Numbered from the stretch's first letter, positions 53,758-63,514 are shown. The stretch: 64,000 nt of DNA from Nitrospira sp. (GCA_029194535.1 JARFXR010000001.1:2302721-2366720); one strand, 5' to 3'. Notes: generated from the sequence alone by a model not told the origin. Numbers and translations are program-made.

Positions 53758-53847
53758 GCTCGTCTCATAGTTCCGAGGTATGAATTCTGACTTTGGGTCA
53801 GCGAATTTGAAACTCAGCACTCAGAACCAGGCACTCAGCACTAGGAG

Positions 53848-54999
53848 CTATCCCGCCTGCAGCGCGTCCAGGAAACTCTCTCCTACCGGCAACGCCTCCC
53901 CGAGAAGTGCTTCCACGACGGTCTGTCCAAGGTCGGCGGCACTCGGGCGCACGCCGAGATTGACTCCCTGAGCCAGCTTCGGCCCGGTGACCAGCAGCGG
54001 CACATATTCCCTGGTCGGTAGACGATGTTTCTTGGCTGGATGCCGTCCGTGATCCCCGGTCACGATGAGAAGATCCCCCGGCCGCAGCTGCTCGAGCACA
54101 TGAGGAAGCCGTCGATCGAATTCATGGAGCGATGTCACGGACCCGGCCGGCTCGTCGTCAAAGACATCCAGTCCGGCATAGATCAGGCCACGCGGCACTT
54201 TGTTGAGCATGCCGTCGACTTCGTCGAATGCCGCGCTCCACGACGCCGACTGTAGCGTCCTGGTAAATCCCCTACCGCTGAACAGATCCCCGACTTTTCC
54301 CACACCGATTAGAATCTGATTGGCACGGCCTAGCACGTCCAACATGGTTTGAGCCGGCGGCTCAATCGCAAAATCACGCCGGCCGGGTTTGTAGCGCCAG
54401 GCTCCCGGTTGTCCCGTCATGGGATGGGCCACAACCCGCCAAATTCCCCACGGCTCCTTCACGGCCCTGCGGGCCTCTCGGCACAATCGCAGAAGATGGT
54501 CTGCCGCCAGCACGGTCTCATGTGCGGCGACATGGCAGGTCCGCCGGCCATCGGTCCATAGGATCGGCGCTTTCGACGACAGGTGCTGCGTGGCCAGTTC
54601 CCGGAGCAGCGCAGGACCGAAGGCAACCTGATTGCCCAAGGTTTTTCCGAAAATCTGCTCCAGCTCGGTCTGAAGTTTTTCGGGATAACCGCTCGAATAG
54701 TCGGTCGCTTTCTCAGTGATGATGCATCCGGCCAGTTCCCAGTTTCCCAGGAGCGAATCGCTGCCGGTGGATTGGAACGCAAGTCGGCCGAAGCAGCCGC
54801 TGGGTTGTGCCATCACTCGCACACCGCGGACACCGCCCAAGTGGCCCAGACCCAACGATTCCAGCGTGGGAAGGTTCACTCCGCCGGTCTCCTCGGCAAG
54901 ATACGCTAAGGTATTGGTCCCGGCGTCGGCATAGTCGTCGGCGTCCGGCAGGGCACCGACTCCGAACCCTCCGAGTACGAACAGAATGACGCGCTGCAT
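53848..54999 (-). CDS. Phosphopentomutase-like protein with altered active site
   Basis: The protein is 383 residues and keeps the overall DeoB layout: GFGVGALPDADDYADAGTN, the cap domain, FDRRLPHVLEQLRPGDLLIV and GDHG. It lacks several DeoB key residues. In the first motif, Asp is replaced by Gly10 (VLGGFG instead of VLDSFG). The DTTTGHWE phosphorylation loop reads DSLLGNWE. The NLVDFDxxYGHRRD motif reads GLDVFDDEPAGSVT, and the TREH motif reads TREY. It follows deoC by 52 bases, but classic phosphopentomutase activity is doubtful. Confidence 0.8.
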   Translation of the reverse strand: MQRVILFVLGGFGVGALPDADDYADAGTNTLAYLAEETGGVNLPTLESLGLGHLGGVRGVRVMAQPSGCFGRLAFQSTGSDSLLGNWELAGCIITEKATDYSSGYPEKLQTELEQIFGKTLGNQVAFGPALLRELATQHLSSKAPILWTDGRRTCHVAAHETVLAADHLLRLCREARRAVKEPWGIWRVVAHPMTGQPGAWRYKPGRRDFAIEPPAQTMLDVLGRANQILIGVGKVGDLFSGRGFTRTLQSASWSAAFDEVDGMLNKVPRGLIYAGLDVFDDEPAGSVTSLHEFDRRLPHVLEQLRPGDLLIVTGDHGRHPAKKHRLPTREYVPLLVTGPKLAQGVNLGVRPSAADLGQTVVEALLGEALPVGESFLDALQAG

Positions 55000-55051
55000 G
55001 ATGCGCGCACTATAGCAGAAGCCGCTGCAGGGCGAAACGTCGTGCAGTTCG

Positions 55052-55729
55052 TCACGCGCGACGCTTCTGTTTCCACTCCGCGACAATCGCCAGGCCGGCG
55101 CTCGTGCCGATTCGATCGGCTCCTGCCTCCAGCAAGGCCCGCGTGGCGGCCCAGTTTCTGATGCCGCCGGACGCTTTGACCCTGGCCTTCCCACCAACCT
55201 GCTCCTTCATCAATTTCACGTCGGCCACGGTCGCCCCGGCTGGTCCAAATCCCGTCGAAGTTTTCACGTAGTCCGCCCGTGCCTCCAAGGCCAGCCGGCA
55301 GGCCGTGATCTTTTCTTGCAGCGTGAGGTAGCAGGTCTCGATGATGACTTTGTGCTCGGCGGAGACCGTCGCCGCAACGACCTCGGCAATATCCCGACGG
55401 ACGGCATCAACGTCGCCCGATTTCAGACGGCTGATGTTGATGACCATGTCAACCACCGTGGCGCCCCGCGCCACCCCGTCCACGGCTTCCGCGACCTTCG
55501 CCGCAGTCGAGTGGCCGCCGAGCGGGAAGCCGACCGGAATGCCCACCCGAATCGCGGCGCCGGCCACGGCCTCCACCGCCTCCCCGACATAGCACGGTGG
55601 GACGAAGATCACCGGGAAGCCGTGCATCCGGGCCTCGTCGCAGAGGCGCAACACATCGTGCCTGGTCGCCTCTGGACGCAGAATCGTATGGTCGATCAAC
55701 GCAGGCAGATTCCACGATCCATCGCTCAT
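55052..55729 (-). CDS. deoC: Deoxyribose-phosphate aldolase
   Basis: DeoC converts deoxyribose 5-phosphate to glyceraldehyde 3-phosphate and acetaldehyde. At 225 residues it has the normal length. Key residues are visible: the Schiff-base Lys in YVKTSTGFG and a second Lys in RVKASGGIR. IDHTILRP is the usual N-terminus, and GFPLGGH lies in the barrel. The ATG at 55729 lies four bases after GGAG; an ATG at 55732 is too close to it. It lies between mltG and the deoB-like gene, all on the minus strand. Confidence 0.95.
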   Translation of the reverse strand: MSDGSWNLPALIDHTILRPEATRHDVLRLCDEARMHGFPVIFVPPCYVGEAVEAVAGAAIRVGIPVGFPLGGHSTAAKVAEAVDGVARGATVVDMVINISRLKSGDVDAVRRDIAEVVAATVSAEHKVIIETCYLTLQEKITACRLALEARADYVKTSTGFGPAGATVADVKLMKEQVGGKARVKASGGIRNWAATRALLEAGADRIGTSAGLAIVAEWKQKRRA

Positions 55730-55781
55730 CATGCTCCTTTCCCGCATCGATTGGTGAACAGGGACCTCGACCCGGATGGGA

Positions 55782-56816
55782 TTAGGTGCGCGGCAGCGCA
55801 CCGCGTCTGAACGGACGTTTCTGATACTTCTCGACCGCCTGATTATGCTCGGAGAGTGTCGAGGAGAAATGGTGGGTACCGTCGTTGCGCGACACGAAAT
55901 ACAGGGCGCGTGAATTCGAGGGATACAACGCCGCTTCGATGGCTCTCAGACCCGGACTGGCGATCGGGCCTGGCGGCAAGCCCACGACCCTGTAGGTATT
56001 GTAGGGGCTCGGGCTGGAGAGATCCTTCTTCCGGATATTGCCGTCGAATCCGGTCAAACCGTAAATGACCGTCGGATCACTCTGCAACGGAATGTGCTTG
56101 CGCAACCGGTTGTGAAAGACCGCGGAGATCTCCGCTCGCTCCGCGTCCGCCCCGGTTTCTTTCTCGATGACCGAGGCAAGCGTGACCACCTCATGTTGGG
56201 TCATCCTCAGGTCGTCCGCCCTCGCCTGCAACTCCGGACGGTACGCCTGTCGAAAATGCTCTACCATGGTCGTGAGGACGTCCTTCGTTCGGACCGCCTT
56301 GGGAAACTTGTACGTATCCGGAAAGAGATAGCCTTCCAGGCTGTCCACCCTCAGACCCAGCGATGCGATGAAGGGACCATCCCGCGCCAGCCTCAGAAAG
56401 TCGGCCCGGTCCGCGACCTCATGCTGCTCCATCAACAGGGCCATCTGTGCCAAGGTCAGCCCTTCCGGTATGGTGATCGAGTGCAGGACCACCTGACCGC
56501 TGAGCAGCTTGGCAAGAATCTCCGCCGGCGCCATGGCCGCGTTGAGCTCGTACTCCCCGGCACGGATCCGCCGGTCCGCCGACTGTGACCGTCCGAGCAG
56601 AACAAAAGCAGGACGGCTCTTGATCAACCCTTCCTGTTCGAGCAAGGTCGCGACTTGGAAAAACGTGGAGCCATCCGGAATCGTCACGATTTTGGAAGAG
56701 GGATGGTCCTGACCGGAAACGACCGGCGCTTCAGCCCATTTCATCACGCGATAGGCGGCCACGCCCAGCGCGACGACCACGGACAGGAGCAGCATGAGGG
56801 TAATCCGGGATGTCAT
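55782..56816 (-). CDS. mltG: Endolytic murein transglycosylase
   Basis: MltG cuts nascent peptidoglycan strands. One N-terminal membrane anchor (about 4-25, RITLMLLLSVVVALGVAAYRV) precedes a LysM-like region (IPDGSTFFQVATLLEQEGLI) and the YceG-like catalytic domain. The catalytic Glu lies in ASVIEKETGADAERAEI, followed by FHNRLRKHIPLQSDPTVIYG and VGLPPGPIASPGLRAIEAAL. At 344 residues it is full length. Its start overlaps the 3' end of ruvX by 86 bases in another frame. It follows ruvX, as in many bacteria. Confidence 0.96.
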   Translation of the reverse strand: MTSRITLMLLLSVVVALGVAAYRVMKWAEAPVVSGQDHPSSKIVTIPDGSTFFQVATLLEQEGLIKSRPAFVLLGRSQSADRRIRAGEYELNAAMAPAEILAKLLSGQVVLHSITIPEGLTLAQMALLMEQHEVADRADFLRLARDGPFIASLGLRVDSLEGYLFPDTYKFPKAVRTKDVLTTMVEHFRQAYRPELQARADDLRMTQHEVVTLASVIEKETGADAERAEISAVFHNRLRKHIPLQSDPTVIYGLTGFDGNIRKKDLSSPSPYNTYRVVGLPPGPIASPGLRAIEAALYPSNSRALYFVSRNDGTHHFSSTLSEHNQAVEKYQKRPFRRGALPRT

Positions 56817-57294
56817 GAGCCTGTGCGAGCGTTGCCTCCTCGTAATCGGAACCGCCGCCTGCGCCAGAAGGGGGCGACGCCAGGCTTGCCAGATAGCTCT
56901 GCAACAAGATTGCGGCGGCCACGCGATCGACGGCGCCTTTGCGCTTCTTCCGGCTCACATCAGCGGCGATCAGCAAGTCCTCCGCCGCCTTGGTCGTCAT
57001 CCGCTCGTCCCAGAGGACGACCGGCACCGGCAGGCCTTGTTCCAGACGGTCGGCGAATTGCCGCATCGCCTGAACTGCCGGCCCTTCCCGTCCGTCCAAC
57101 TGAAGCGGAAATCCCAGGACCACCTGTCCGACTTCATGAGAACCGACCAACGACGCGACATGTGCGATATCCCGATCAAGGGTACGGCGCTCAAACGTCT
57201 CGAGCGGCTGCGCGGTCCAGCCCAGCTCATCGCTGAGGGCGACCCCGATCCGCTTGGTTCCGTAATCGAGGGCCAAGATACGTCGGCCTTGCAT
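56731..57294 (-). CDS. ruvX: Holliday junction resolvase-like/rRNA processing YqgF-type nuclease
   Basis: The 187-residue protein has the RNase H-like fold of YqgF/RuvX: ALDYGTKRIGVALSDELG (first Asp), LGFPLQLDGREGP, and VLWDERMTTKAAEDLL. YqgF is now linked to pre-16S rRNA 5'-end maturation; the resolvase name is historical. The core ends near residue 145. The extra C-terminal tail (about 40 residues, Gly/Arg-rich) is the part that overlaps mltG and may be specific to this lineage. Its start lies four bases after the alaS stop. Confidence 0.93.
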   Translation of the reverse strand: MQGRRILALDYGTKRIGVALSDELGWTAQPLETFERRTLDRDIAHVASLVGSHEVGQVVLGFPLQLDGREGPAVQAMRQFADRLEQGLPVPVVLWDERMTTKAAEDLLIAADVSRKKRKGAVDRVAAAILLQSYLASLASPPSGAGGGSDYEEATLAQAHDIPDYPHAAPVRGRRAGRGRLSRDEMG

Positions 57295-57298
57295 AAGT

Positions 57299-59935
57299 TT
57301 ACCGCTGCTGCGCCCGTTCAACCAGATCAAAGACCATTTCCAGCGCGCGATCCAGTTTGGCCGGATCCTTCCCTCCTGCCTGAGCCATCTCCGGCCGCCC
57401 GCCGCCGGTTCCACCCACTTCGGCCGCCATGACCTTGATCAGGTCGCCGGCCTTGATCTTGCCGGACAGATCCTTGGTCACCACCACAAGTAACGCAACC
57501 TTGCCATCGTCCGTCGCCGCTCCCAGCGCCACGATGCCGCTCCGCAGTTTGTCACGAATCTGATCGGCCAGGGCACGTAGACCATTCATGTCCATGCCGT
57601 CCGCACGTTGGACATGCACGGAGACGCCGGCGACCGTCTTCACCGTGGAGGCGACGGAAGAGCCGCTCGCCATCTTCAACTTCAGTTCTTCGAGCTCCCG
57701 CTCCTTGTCCTTGAGCTGGGTCATCAGCTTGCGCGTCTTGGACACCAGTTCAGGTTGTGCGACCTTCAAGAGATCGGACAACTCCCGCACCTCCGCCTCA
57801 AGCTTTCTCCACATGGCCAGCGCGCCGCTGCCGGTTTGCGCTTCTATCCGCCTGACGCCGGCCGCGACTCCGGTTTCGGAAACGATTCTGAAGAGGCCGA
57901 TCTCACCGGTCTGGCGGCAATGGGTGCCTCCGCACAGCTCCTTGCTGAACGATTCGACCGTGACCACCCGCACCTGCTCGCCGTACTTGTCGCCGAAGAA
58001 CGCCAGCGCGCCGTTCGCCACGGCGTCCTGAATGCTCATGACCTCGGTGCGTACGGTCTCATTGTTTCTGATCTCGCTGTTGACGGTCGTTTCGATCTCG
58101 TCGATGTCGCGGGAGGACAGTGGCCGGAAATGCGCGAAGTCGAACCGCAACCGGTTGGGCGCCACCAACGACCCGTACTGCTTGACGTGGGGTCCCAGCA
58201 ATTCGCGCAAAGCCGCATGCACCAAATGAGTCGCCGTATGGTTGCGCGCCGCATCCTGCCTGGTCGTGCCGTTCACCTGCACCCGAAGCGGCTCGCCCTG
58301 CTTGATCCGTCCCTTGCTCACCGTCCCCTTGTGAAGGATGAGCGCCGGCGCCGGCCTCGTCGTATCCTTGACGTCCAGGCGTCCTTCCAGGCCCAGCAGC
58401 GCACCCTGATCGCCTACCTGGCCGCCGCCCTCCGCATAAAACGGCGTGACATCGAGCACGACTTCGACTTCGTCGCCTTCCGCCGCCTCCGTGACGATCC
58501 GGTCGCCTTTCAAAATGGCCAGCAACACACTGTCGGATTCCAATCGGTCATAGCCGACGAACGTGGTCGCGCCGACCTGCCCGGCCAGCTCGGCCAGTCC
58601 GGGCCTCGTCGTTTCCTGTTCGAATCCTCCGGTCTTGCGCGCGCGATTTCGCTGTTCTTCGATCGCGCGGTCGAACCCCTGCTCGTCCAGCGTCATGCCC
58701 TGCTCACGGCAGGCTTCACCGATCAAATCCAACGGAAACCCGTAGGTATCGTACAGTTTGAACACATCGGCGCCGGCCAGCATCATGCGGCCGGTCGATC
58801 TGGTCTCGTCCACCAGATCGGTTAGGATCGGTAATCCCTGGTCCAAGGTGGCGATGAACCGTTCTTCTTCTCCCCTTGTTGCCTCGGCCACTGTTCCCGC
58901 CGAGCTTCTCAATTCAGGGTAGGCTTCACCCATGTTTTCCACGACCGCCGCGGTCAGCTCGTGCAGAAACGGTTCGACGATCCCGAGCAACCGGCCGTGC
59001 CTCGCGGCTCGGCGCACGATGCGGCGCAAGACATACCCGCGCCCTTCGTTGGAGGGCAGCACGCCGTCGGTCATCAGAAAGGTCACGGACCGCAAATGGT
59101 CGGCGATGACCCGCATCGACCGGTCCGCCTCTTCCTTGCTTCCATACGCGATTCCGGCGCGACGGCCGATTGCCGCGAGCAGCGGCGTGAAGAGATCGCT
59201 GTCGTAGTTGCTATGGACGCCTTGAGCGACGGCGGCCAACCGTTCCAGCCCCATCCCGGTGTCTATGCTCGGTTTCGGGAGTGGATGCAGCGTGCCGGCG
59301 GCGTCGCGGTTGTACTGCATGAACACGAGGTTCCAGATTTCAATGACCCGATCTCCCGCCCCATTCGGCGTCTCGTCGCCGGGAACCGCCGTCCCCTGAT
59401 CGAAGTGAATTTCCGAACAAGGTCCGCAAGGGCCGGTGTCCGCCATTTGCCAGAAGTTGTCCTTCTCGCCGAAGCGCATGATGCGCGAGGGGGACACGCC
59501 GATCTTCCGCCAGAGTTCGTCGGCCTCATCATCTTCTCGGAAGATCGTGACCCACAGGCGGGAACGATCCAGCCCCACGGTCTTGGTCAGGAACTCCCAG
59601 GCAAACGAGATGGCGTCGGCTTTGAAATAGTCGCCGAACGAAAAATTGCCGAGCATTTCGAAGAAGGTATGGTGCCGGCGGGTGTAACCCACATTCTCTA
59701 AGTCGTTGTGTTTGCCGCCGGCCCGGAGACACTTCTGCACCGTCACCGCCCGCTTGTAGGGGCGGCTTTCCTCGCCCAGGAACACCCGCTTGAATTGGTT
59801 CATGCCCGCGTTGGTGAAGAGCAAGGTGGGGTCCGCTTGCGGAATCAACGGCGAGCTTGGAAGGGACCGATGCCCATGTTCTTCGAAGTACCGGTGGAAA
59901 CCCCGTCGCAGTTCATCAGCGCTGTTGTTCATCAT
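57299..59935 (-). CDS. alaS: Alanine--tRNA ligase
   Basis: AlaS charges tRNA-Ala. From the ATG at 59935 (GGAGAGG upstream) it is 878 residues, the full length. The catalytic domain has the class II motifs (FTNAGMNQFKRVFLG, TRRHHTFFEMLGNFSFGDYF, GLERLAA). The editing domain has zinc ligands HTATH and CGGTHC. The C-Ala region ends the protein (GGTGGGRPEMAQAGG). The recX stop lies inside its first 20 bases. It belongs to recA-recX-alaS-ruvX-mltG. Confidence 0.97.
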   Translation of the reverse strand: MMNNSADELRRGFHRYFEEHGHRSLPSSPLIPQADPTLLFTNAGMNQFKRVFLGEESRPYKRAVTVQKCLRAGGKHNDLENVGYTRRHHTFFEMLGNFSFGDYFKADAISFAWEFLTKTVGLDRSRLWVTIFREDDEADELWRKIGVSPSRIMRFGEKDNFWQMADTGPCGPCSEIHFDQGTAVPGDETPNGAGDRVIEIWNLVFMQYNRDAAGTLHPLPKPSIDTGMGLERLAAVAQGVHSNYDSDLFTPLLAAIGRRAGIAYGSKEEADRSMRVIADHLRSVTFLMTDGVLPSNEGRGYVLRRIVRRAARHGRLLGIVEPFLHELTAAVVENMGEAYPELRSSAGTVAEATRGEEERFIATLDQGLPILTDLVDETRSTGRMMLAGADVFKLYDTYGFPLDLIGEACREQGMTLDEQGFDRAIEEQRNRARKTGGFEQETTRPGLAELAGQVGATTFVGYDRLESDSVLLAILKGDRIVTEAAEGDEVEVVLDVTPFYAEGGGQVGDQGALLGLEGRLDVKDTTRPAPALILHKGTVSKGRIKQGEPLRVQVNGTTRQDAARNHTATHLVHAALRELLGPHVKQYGSLVAPNRLRFDFAHFRPLSSRDIDEIETTVNSEIRNNETVRTEVMSIQDAVANGALAFFGDKYGEQVRVVTVESFSKELCGGTHCRQTGEIGLFRIVSETGVAAGVRRIEAQTGSGALAMWRKLEAEVRELSDLLKVAQPELVSKTRKLMTQLKDKERELEELKLKMASGSSVASTVKTVAGVSVHVQRADGMDMNGLRALADQIRDKLRSGIVALGAATDDGKVALLVVVTKDLSGKIKAGDLIKVMAAEVGGTGGGRPEMAQAGGKDPAKLDRALEMVFDLVERAQQR

Positions 59936-60422
59936 CGCCCCTCTCCGTCCCAGGCCATTCTCCCATAATACGGGAGATGACGTCTTCTTCAAAACCCCGC
60001 TGACGTAGGAGGCGGAGCATTTGTTGCCGGCTCAGCCGGCTGCCGCGACGCTGCTTCAGACCCACCGCCCTGCGGGCTAGCGCGTCCTGATCGACTTCAC
60101 CCAGCGCACGACGCAGCGCGGCATCGATCACTGCCTCGGGGAGCCCCCTCCGGAGCAGCTCGACTCTCAGCCGGACCGTTCCGAACGGACCTCTCGACAA
60201 TCGGGACGCAATCCACCGTTCGGCATAAGCGGAATCATCCAGGTACCGAAGCGTCGCCAGGCGCCGGACCGTGCGGGTGATCTGAATCGGCGATGCGCCT
60301 CTCGCCCGAAGAAACTCCTCGACCTGCTTCGTGGTCCGATCGAACCGCGCCAGGTACCGCACCGAAATTTGAAGCCACGGATCGGAACATTGAAGCGCCG
60401 GGTCCTTCGTGGGCTTACTCAT
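59916..60422 (-). CDS. recX: Regulatory protein RecX
   Basis: RecX binds RecA filaments and limits them. The 168-residue protein shows the three-helix repeats: YLARFDRTTKQVEEFLRARG, LRYLDDSAYAERWIASRLSR and LRVELLRRGLPEAVIDAALR, with a final QMLRLLRQRGFEEDVISRIM. It lies 111 bases downstream of recA on the same strand and overlaps alaS by 20 bases. Confidence 0.93.
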   Translation of the reverse strand: MSKPTKDPALQCSDPWLQISVRYLARFDRTTKQVEEFLRARGASPIQITRTVRRLATLRYLDDSAYAERWIASRLSRGPFGTVRLRVELLRRGLPEAVIDAALRRALGEVDQDALARRAVGLKQRRGSRLSRQQMLRLLRQRGFEEDVISRIMGEWPGTERGDDEQQR

Positions 60423-60533
60423 CTGGGGGCGCTCGTCTCTCCGACCGGCGACTCTCCCCGTCTGAACGCGGACCCTCTGTTGGAGCCGAGACAGGCACCC
60501 GCCTTCGCCAGGCTGCGGTGGGAGCCTGTTGCA

Positions 60534-61628
60534 TCACACGCCGACCTTGTGCGGTCGCCGCTCTTCGCGCTTTTCCTCTGCGCGCCGCTCTTCCTTCGCC
60601 GGCGCAGGGGCGGATTTCTCCGTCCCTCGGCCCGGCAGACCGGCCAGTTCGCGCAACTTCGCTTCAATCTCACGCGCCAGCGGCTGATTCGTCTGAAGAA
60701 AATCCCGGACCGCATCCCGACCCTGCCCGAGGCGCTCGCCGCGATAGGAATACCAGGCTCCGGATTTCTCCAGCACTTTCCGATCCACACCCAAATCGAC
60801 CAGCTCCCCGCTCTTGGAAATGCCCTGTGCGAACAAGATGTCGAACTCCGCCTGCTTGAACGGCGGCGCCATCTTGTTCTTGACCACCTTCACACGAACC
60901 CGGCTTCCCACCACCTCCTGCCCTTCCTTGAGCGACTCGATGCGGCGGATGTCGAGCCGGACGGAGGAATAGAACTTCAGGGCGTTGCCGCCGGTCGTCG
61001 TTTCAGGGTTCCCGAACATGACGCCCAGTTTCATGCGGATCTGGTTGATGAAAATCACCGTCGTCTGCGACTTCGCGATCGCGGCGGTCAGCTTTCGGAG
61101 GGCTTGGGACATCAGCCGGGCTTGCAGGCCCATATGCGCGTCGCCCATTTCGCCTTCGATCTCCGCCCGCGGAGTGAGTGCCGCCACCGAATCGACCACG
61201 ATCAGATCGATCGCGCCGCTTCTCACCAGCGTTTCGGCGATCTCCAAGGCCTGTTCGCCCGTGTCCGGCTGCGAGACGAGTAAATCATCGGCCTGGACCC
61301 CGAGTTTTCTGGCGTAGGTGAGATCCAAGGCATGTTCGGCGTCGATGAAGGCTGACACGCCGCCCGTCTTCTGCACTTCGGCAATCGCATGCAGGGTGAG
61401 CGTCGTCTTCCCGGATGCCTCCGGGCCGAAAATCTCGATGACTCGGCCGCGAGGGAACCCGCCGACGCCGAGGGCGATATCGAGCCCCAATGAGCCGGTG
61501 GAGATGGCCGGAACGGCCTCGGCAGCCTCCGCATCCCCCAGCTTCATGATGGCTCCCTTCCCATACTGTTTTTCGATCTGGGACAGGGCCAAATCAAGCG
61601 CGCGCTTCTTGTCGTCTTTTTCGGCCAT
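60534..61628 (-). CDS. recA: Recombinase A
   Basis: RecA drives homologous recombination and the SOS response. The 364-residue protein has Walker [16 protein letters not shown], the loop [20 protein letters not shown] (L1 region) and [20 protein letters not shown] (L2 region). The C-terminus is Lys/Arg/Glu-rich, with no intein. An AGGAGG site precedes the ATG, and a TATAAT lies upstream. It heads the recA-recX-alaS run. No clear LexA box could be assigned by eye. Confidence 0.98.
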   Translation of the reverse strand: MAEKDDKKRALDLALSQIEKQYGKGAIMKLGDAEAAEAVPAISTGSLGLDIALGVGGFPRGRVIEIFGPEASGKTTLTLHAIAEVQKTGGVSAFIDAEHALDLTYARKLGVQADDLLVSQPDTGEQALEIAETLVRSGAIDLIVVDSVAALTPRAEIEGEMGDAHMGLQARLMSQALRKLTAAIAKSQTTVIFINQIRMKLGVMFGNPETTTGGNALKFYSSVRLDIRRIESLKEGQEVVGSRVRVKVVKNKMAPPFKQAEFDILFAQGISKSGELVDLGVDRKVLEKSGAWYSYRGERLGQGRDAVRDFLQTNQPLAREIEAKLRELAGLPGRGTEKSAPAPAKEERRAEEKREERRPHKVGV

Positions 61629-61683
61629 GAGCGGTCCTCCTAGTCAATCTGATCAGTCCATGTAATGGAATGGGAGAGGGCGG

Positions 61684-61689
61684 ATTATA
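61684..61689 (-). promoter_or_regulatory. Candidate -10 box for recA
   Basis: The minus strand reads TATAAT here. Transcription would start near 61677 and give a 49-base leader before the recA ATG. The -35 is poor, as in an activated or weak promoter. Confidence 0.4.
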
Positions 61690-61799
61690 CCGAAACCGGC
61701 CGGAAGAAGCCTAGCGAAGATTCCCCGCCGCAGCCGTTTTACGACCCGCGCTATCGGACAATGGCCGCATTCGGGCGCACAACAGGTCCGCGAGACCGC

Positions 61800-62216
61800 T
61801 TACAGTACGTTGTCCCGCTGAAACCAGTCGGATTGCTTCGAAGATTTCTTCGAGGAACCGGGAAGGGAGAACTGGAAATGCAGCTCCTGTCGCCGCGCAT
61901 CAGATGACGGTCCCAGCCATCCTTCGGCGGCGAAGTATTGATCGGACTTGGATTTTCCCTCAGGGTAAAACCTGAAGCGGAGGGATTGACGTCCTTCGTC
62001 TCTGCTGTTCCCGGCCGGCGCATCTGCGGAAATTTCGAGGTGATCCCTCAGAAGGTCCAAGGCGTGATCGGCCAGCGATTCGAACAACAGCCGATTGCGC
62101 AGCGAGTCGAACGGTTGCTCCGGATCGAAGGTATCGGCATCGCCGGCCCATACAGGCGCGATAACAAGCGAACTCGCCAGCATGAGCGGAATCCACATCC
62201 GTAACCCAACACGCAT
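61800..62216 (-). CDS. Hypothetical exported protein
   Basis: The start at 62216 gives 138 residues with a signal peptide (MRVGLRMWIPLMLASSLVIA, Ala-Gly cleavage near residue 25). The mature part is helical and polar (FDSLRNRLLFESLADHALDL), then Ser/Lys-rich. No family was recognised. It lies between recA and the divergent receiver gene; 171 bases upstream of recA hold nothing else. Confidence 0.6.
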   Translation of the reverse strand: MRVGLRMWIPLMLASSLVIAPVWAGDADTFDPEQPFDSLRNRLLFESLADHALDLLRDHLEISADAPAGNSRDEGRQSLRFRFYPEGKSKSDQYFAAEGWLGPSSDARRQELHFQFSLPGSSKKSSKQSDWFQRDNVL

Positions 62217-62315
62217 GGCTTTACTGTATTCCGTGATCCAATCAAGGTCAAGCACCGGCGACAGAGATTCGCTCATTCCTTGACGAAGTCGGGTGTTCAG
62301 CTTACAGGTAAAAGC

Positions 62316-63407
62316 ATGCCGTCTACCGCCATGCCCTGCTCACCCGACGTGAAACCGACCGTGCTCATTGTCGACGACGAAGCCGCGCCTCGCGCGGCGC
62401 TGACCCAGACGCTTCGCCAGAATTTCAACATCTTGACCGCAGACAACGGGCGCACCGCCATGGCCGTTCTCAACGACCACGGCGTGGATCTCGTGACCTT
62501 GGACCTCCGCCTGCCCGACGGCTCCGGCGCCGACCTGCTCACCGAAATCAAGCGGACCCACGCGCAAGTCGAAGTCATTATGGTGACCGCCTTCGGCTCG
62601 CTCCAGTCCGCCATGGACTGTATCCGTCATGGAGCAGCCGGGTTTCTGTTGAAGCCCTTCAACACTTCGGAATTGCTCACGATCAGCCTGCAGACCGCGC
62701 AAAAAAAACAGCGTCTCGATAGCCTGCGCAGCCTGTTGGCCGAGGACCGGGCGCTCTGGGGACCGGAACCGGGCTGCTCCGCCGCCTGGCGCAGACTGGG
62801 TGCCGCCTATGCCGCGTCTCAAAAGAATGGAGCAATTCTGCAGCCGGCCCACATCGGTGAAACGACCTCGCCGATTCAGTTGCTCTCCGACCTATTGGAG
62901 GCACGGGACCGGTATCTGGTGAATCATGGCAATCGCGTGAGTTTCTATGCCTCGCTCACCGCGAATCAACTACAGCTGTCGTTGCCCGAGCAAAATATCC
63001 TATCGCTCGGCGCACTGGCTCACGATCTGGACCTCATCCAGGCGGCGGAGGGTCACGCTCTGCAGCATGAATCCAGCCGCGACGGCCACCGCACCGACCT
63101 TGGCGCTCGGATCGGACGCGCTTTGGGCCTGCCGATCGACGCCGTGCAAATCATCGCCCTCCATCACGAACGATGGGACGGCACGGGTCACCCCTTCGGA
63201 TTGCAGGGCGAGCGTATCCCCCTCCTGGCGCGCATCGTCTCACTCGCTCAGGGCTTTGACGAGCTCACCGCCGAACGGCCGGGAGCGACTCCGCTCACAG
63301 TCAAGGCCGCGATCGACGAGATTGAACGCCAAGCCGGCACCGCGTTCGACCCGGCTCTGACCGAACTGTTCTGTAAAACCATGCGCGAGCAACCTCCTCA
63401 AGCCTAG
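62316..63407 (+). CDS. Receiver-domain protein with HD-GYP-like output
   Basis: The ATG at 62316 follows AGGTAAAAGC and gives 363 residues. The receiver (about 14-130) has IVDDEAAP, phosphoacceptor Asp63 (TLDLRLPDGS), Thr in MVTAFGS and Lys in LLKPFN. After a linker, a helical HD-type domain has NHGNRVSFYA, GALAHDLDLIQ, HHERWDGTGHPFGLQGERIP and LLARIVSLAQGFDELT. This is the HD-GYP layout with GYP changed to GHP. HD-GYP enzymes hydrolyse cyclic di-GMP. The variant may be active or may only sense. Confidence 0.87.
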   Translation: MPSTAMPCSPDVKPTVLIVDDEAAPRAALTQTLRQNFNILTADNGRTAMAVLNDHGVDLVTLDLRLPDGSGADLLTEIKRTHAQVEVIMVTAFGSLQSAMDCIRHGAAGFLLKPFNTSELLTISLQTAQKKQRLDSLRSLLAEDRALWGPEPGCSAAWRRLGAAYAASQKNGAILQPAHIGETTSPIQLLSDLLEARDRYLVNHGNRVSFYASLTANQLQLSLPEQNILSLGALAHDLDLIQAAEGHALQHESSRDGHRTDLGARIGRALGLPIDAVQIIALHHERWDGTGHPFGLQGERIPLLARIVSLAQGFDELTAERPGATPLTVKAAIDEIERQAGTAFDPALTELFCKTMREQPPQA

Positions 63408-63514
63408 CCGTCTCCTGGTCGGAACGGCCCTTCTTCCCCCCTCAAACCCTAAACCCTCCGTTCACCTCTCGGCGGGCTTAGGGTAACCGGATGCCCCGCA
63501 AAACCTCATGGTAT

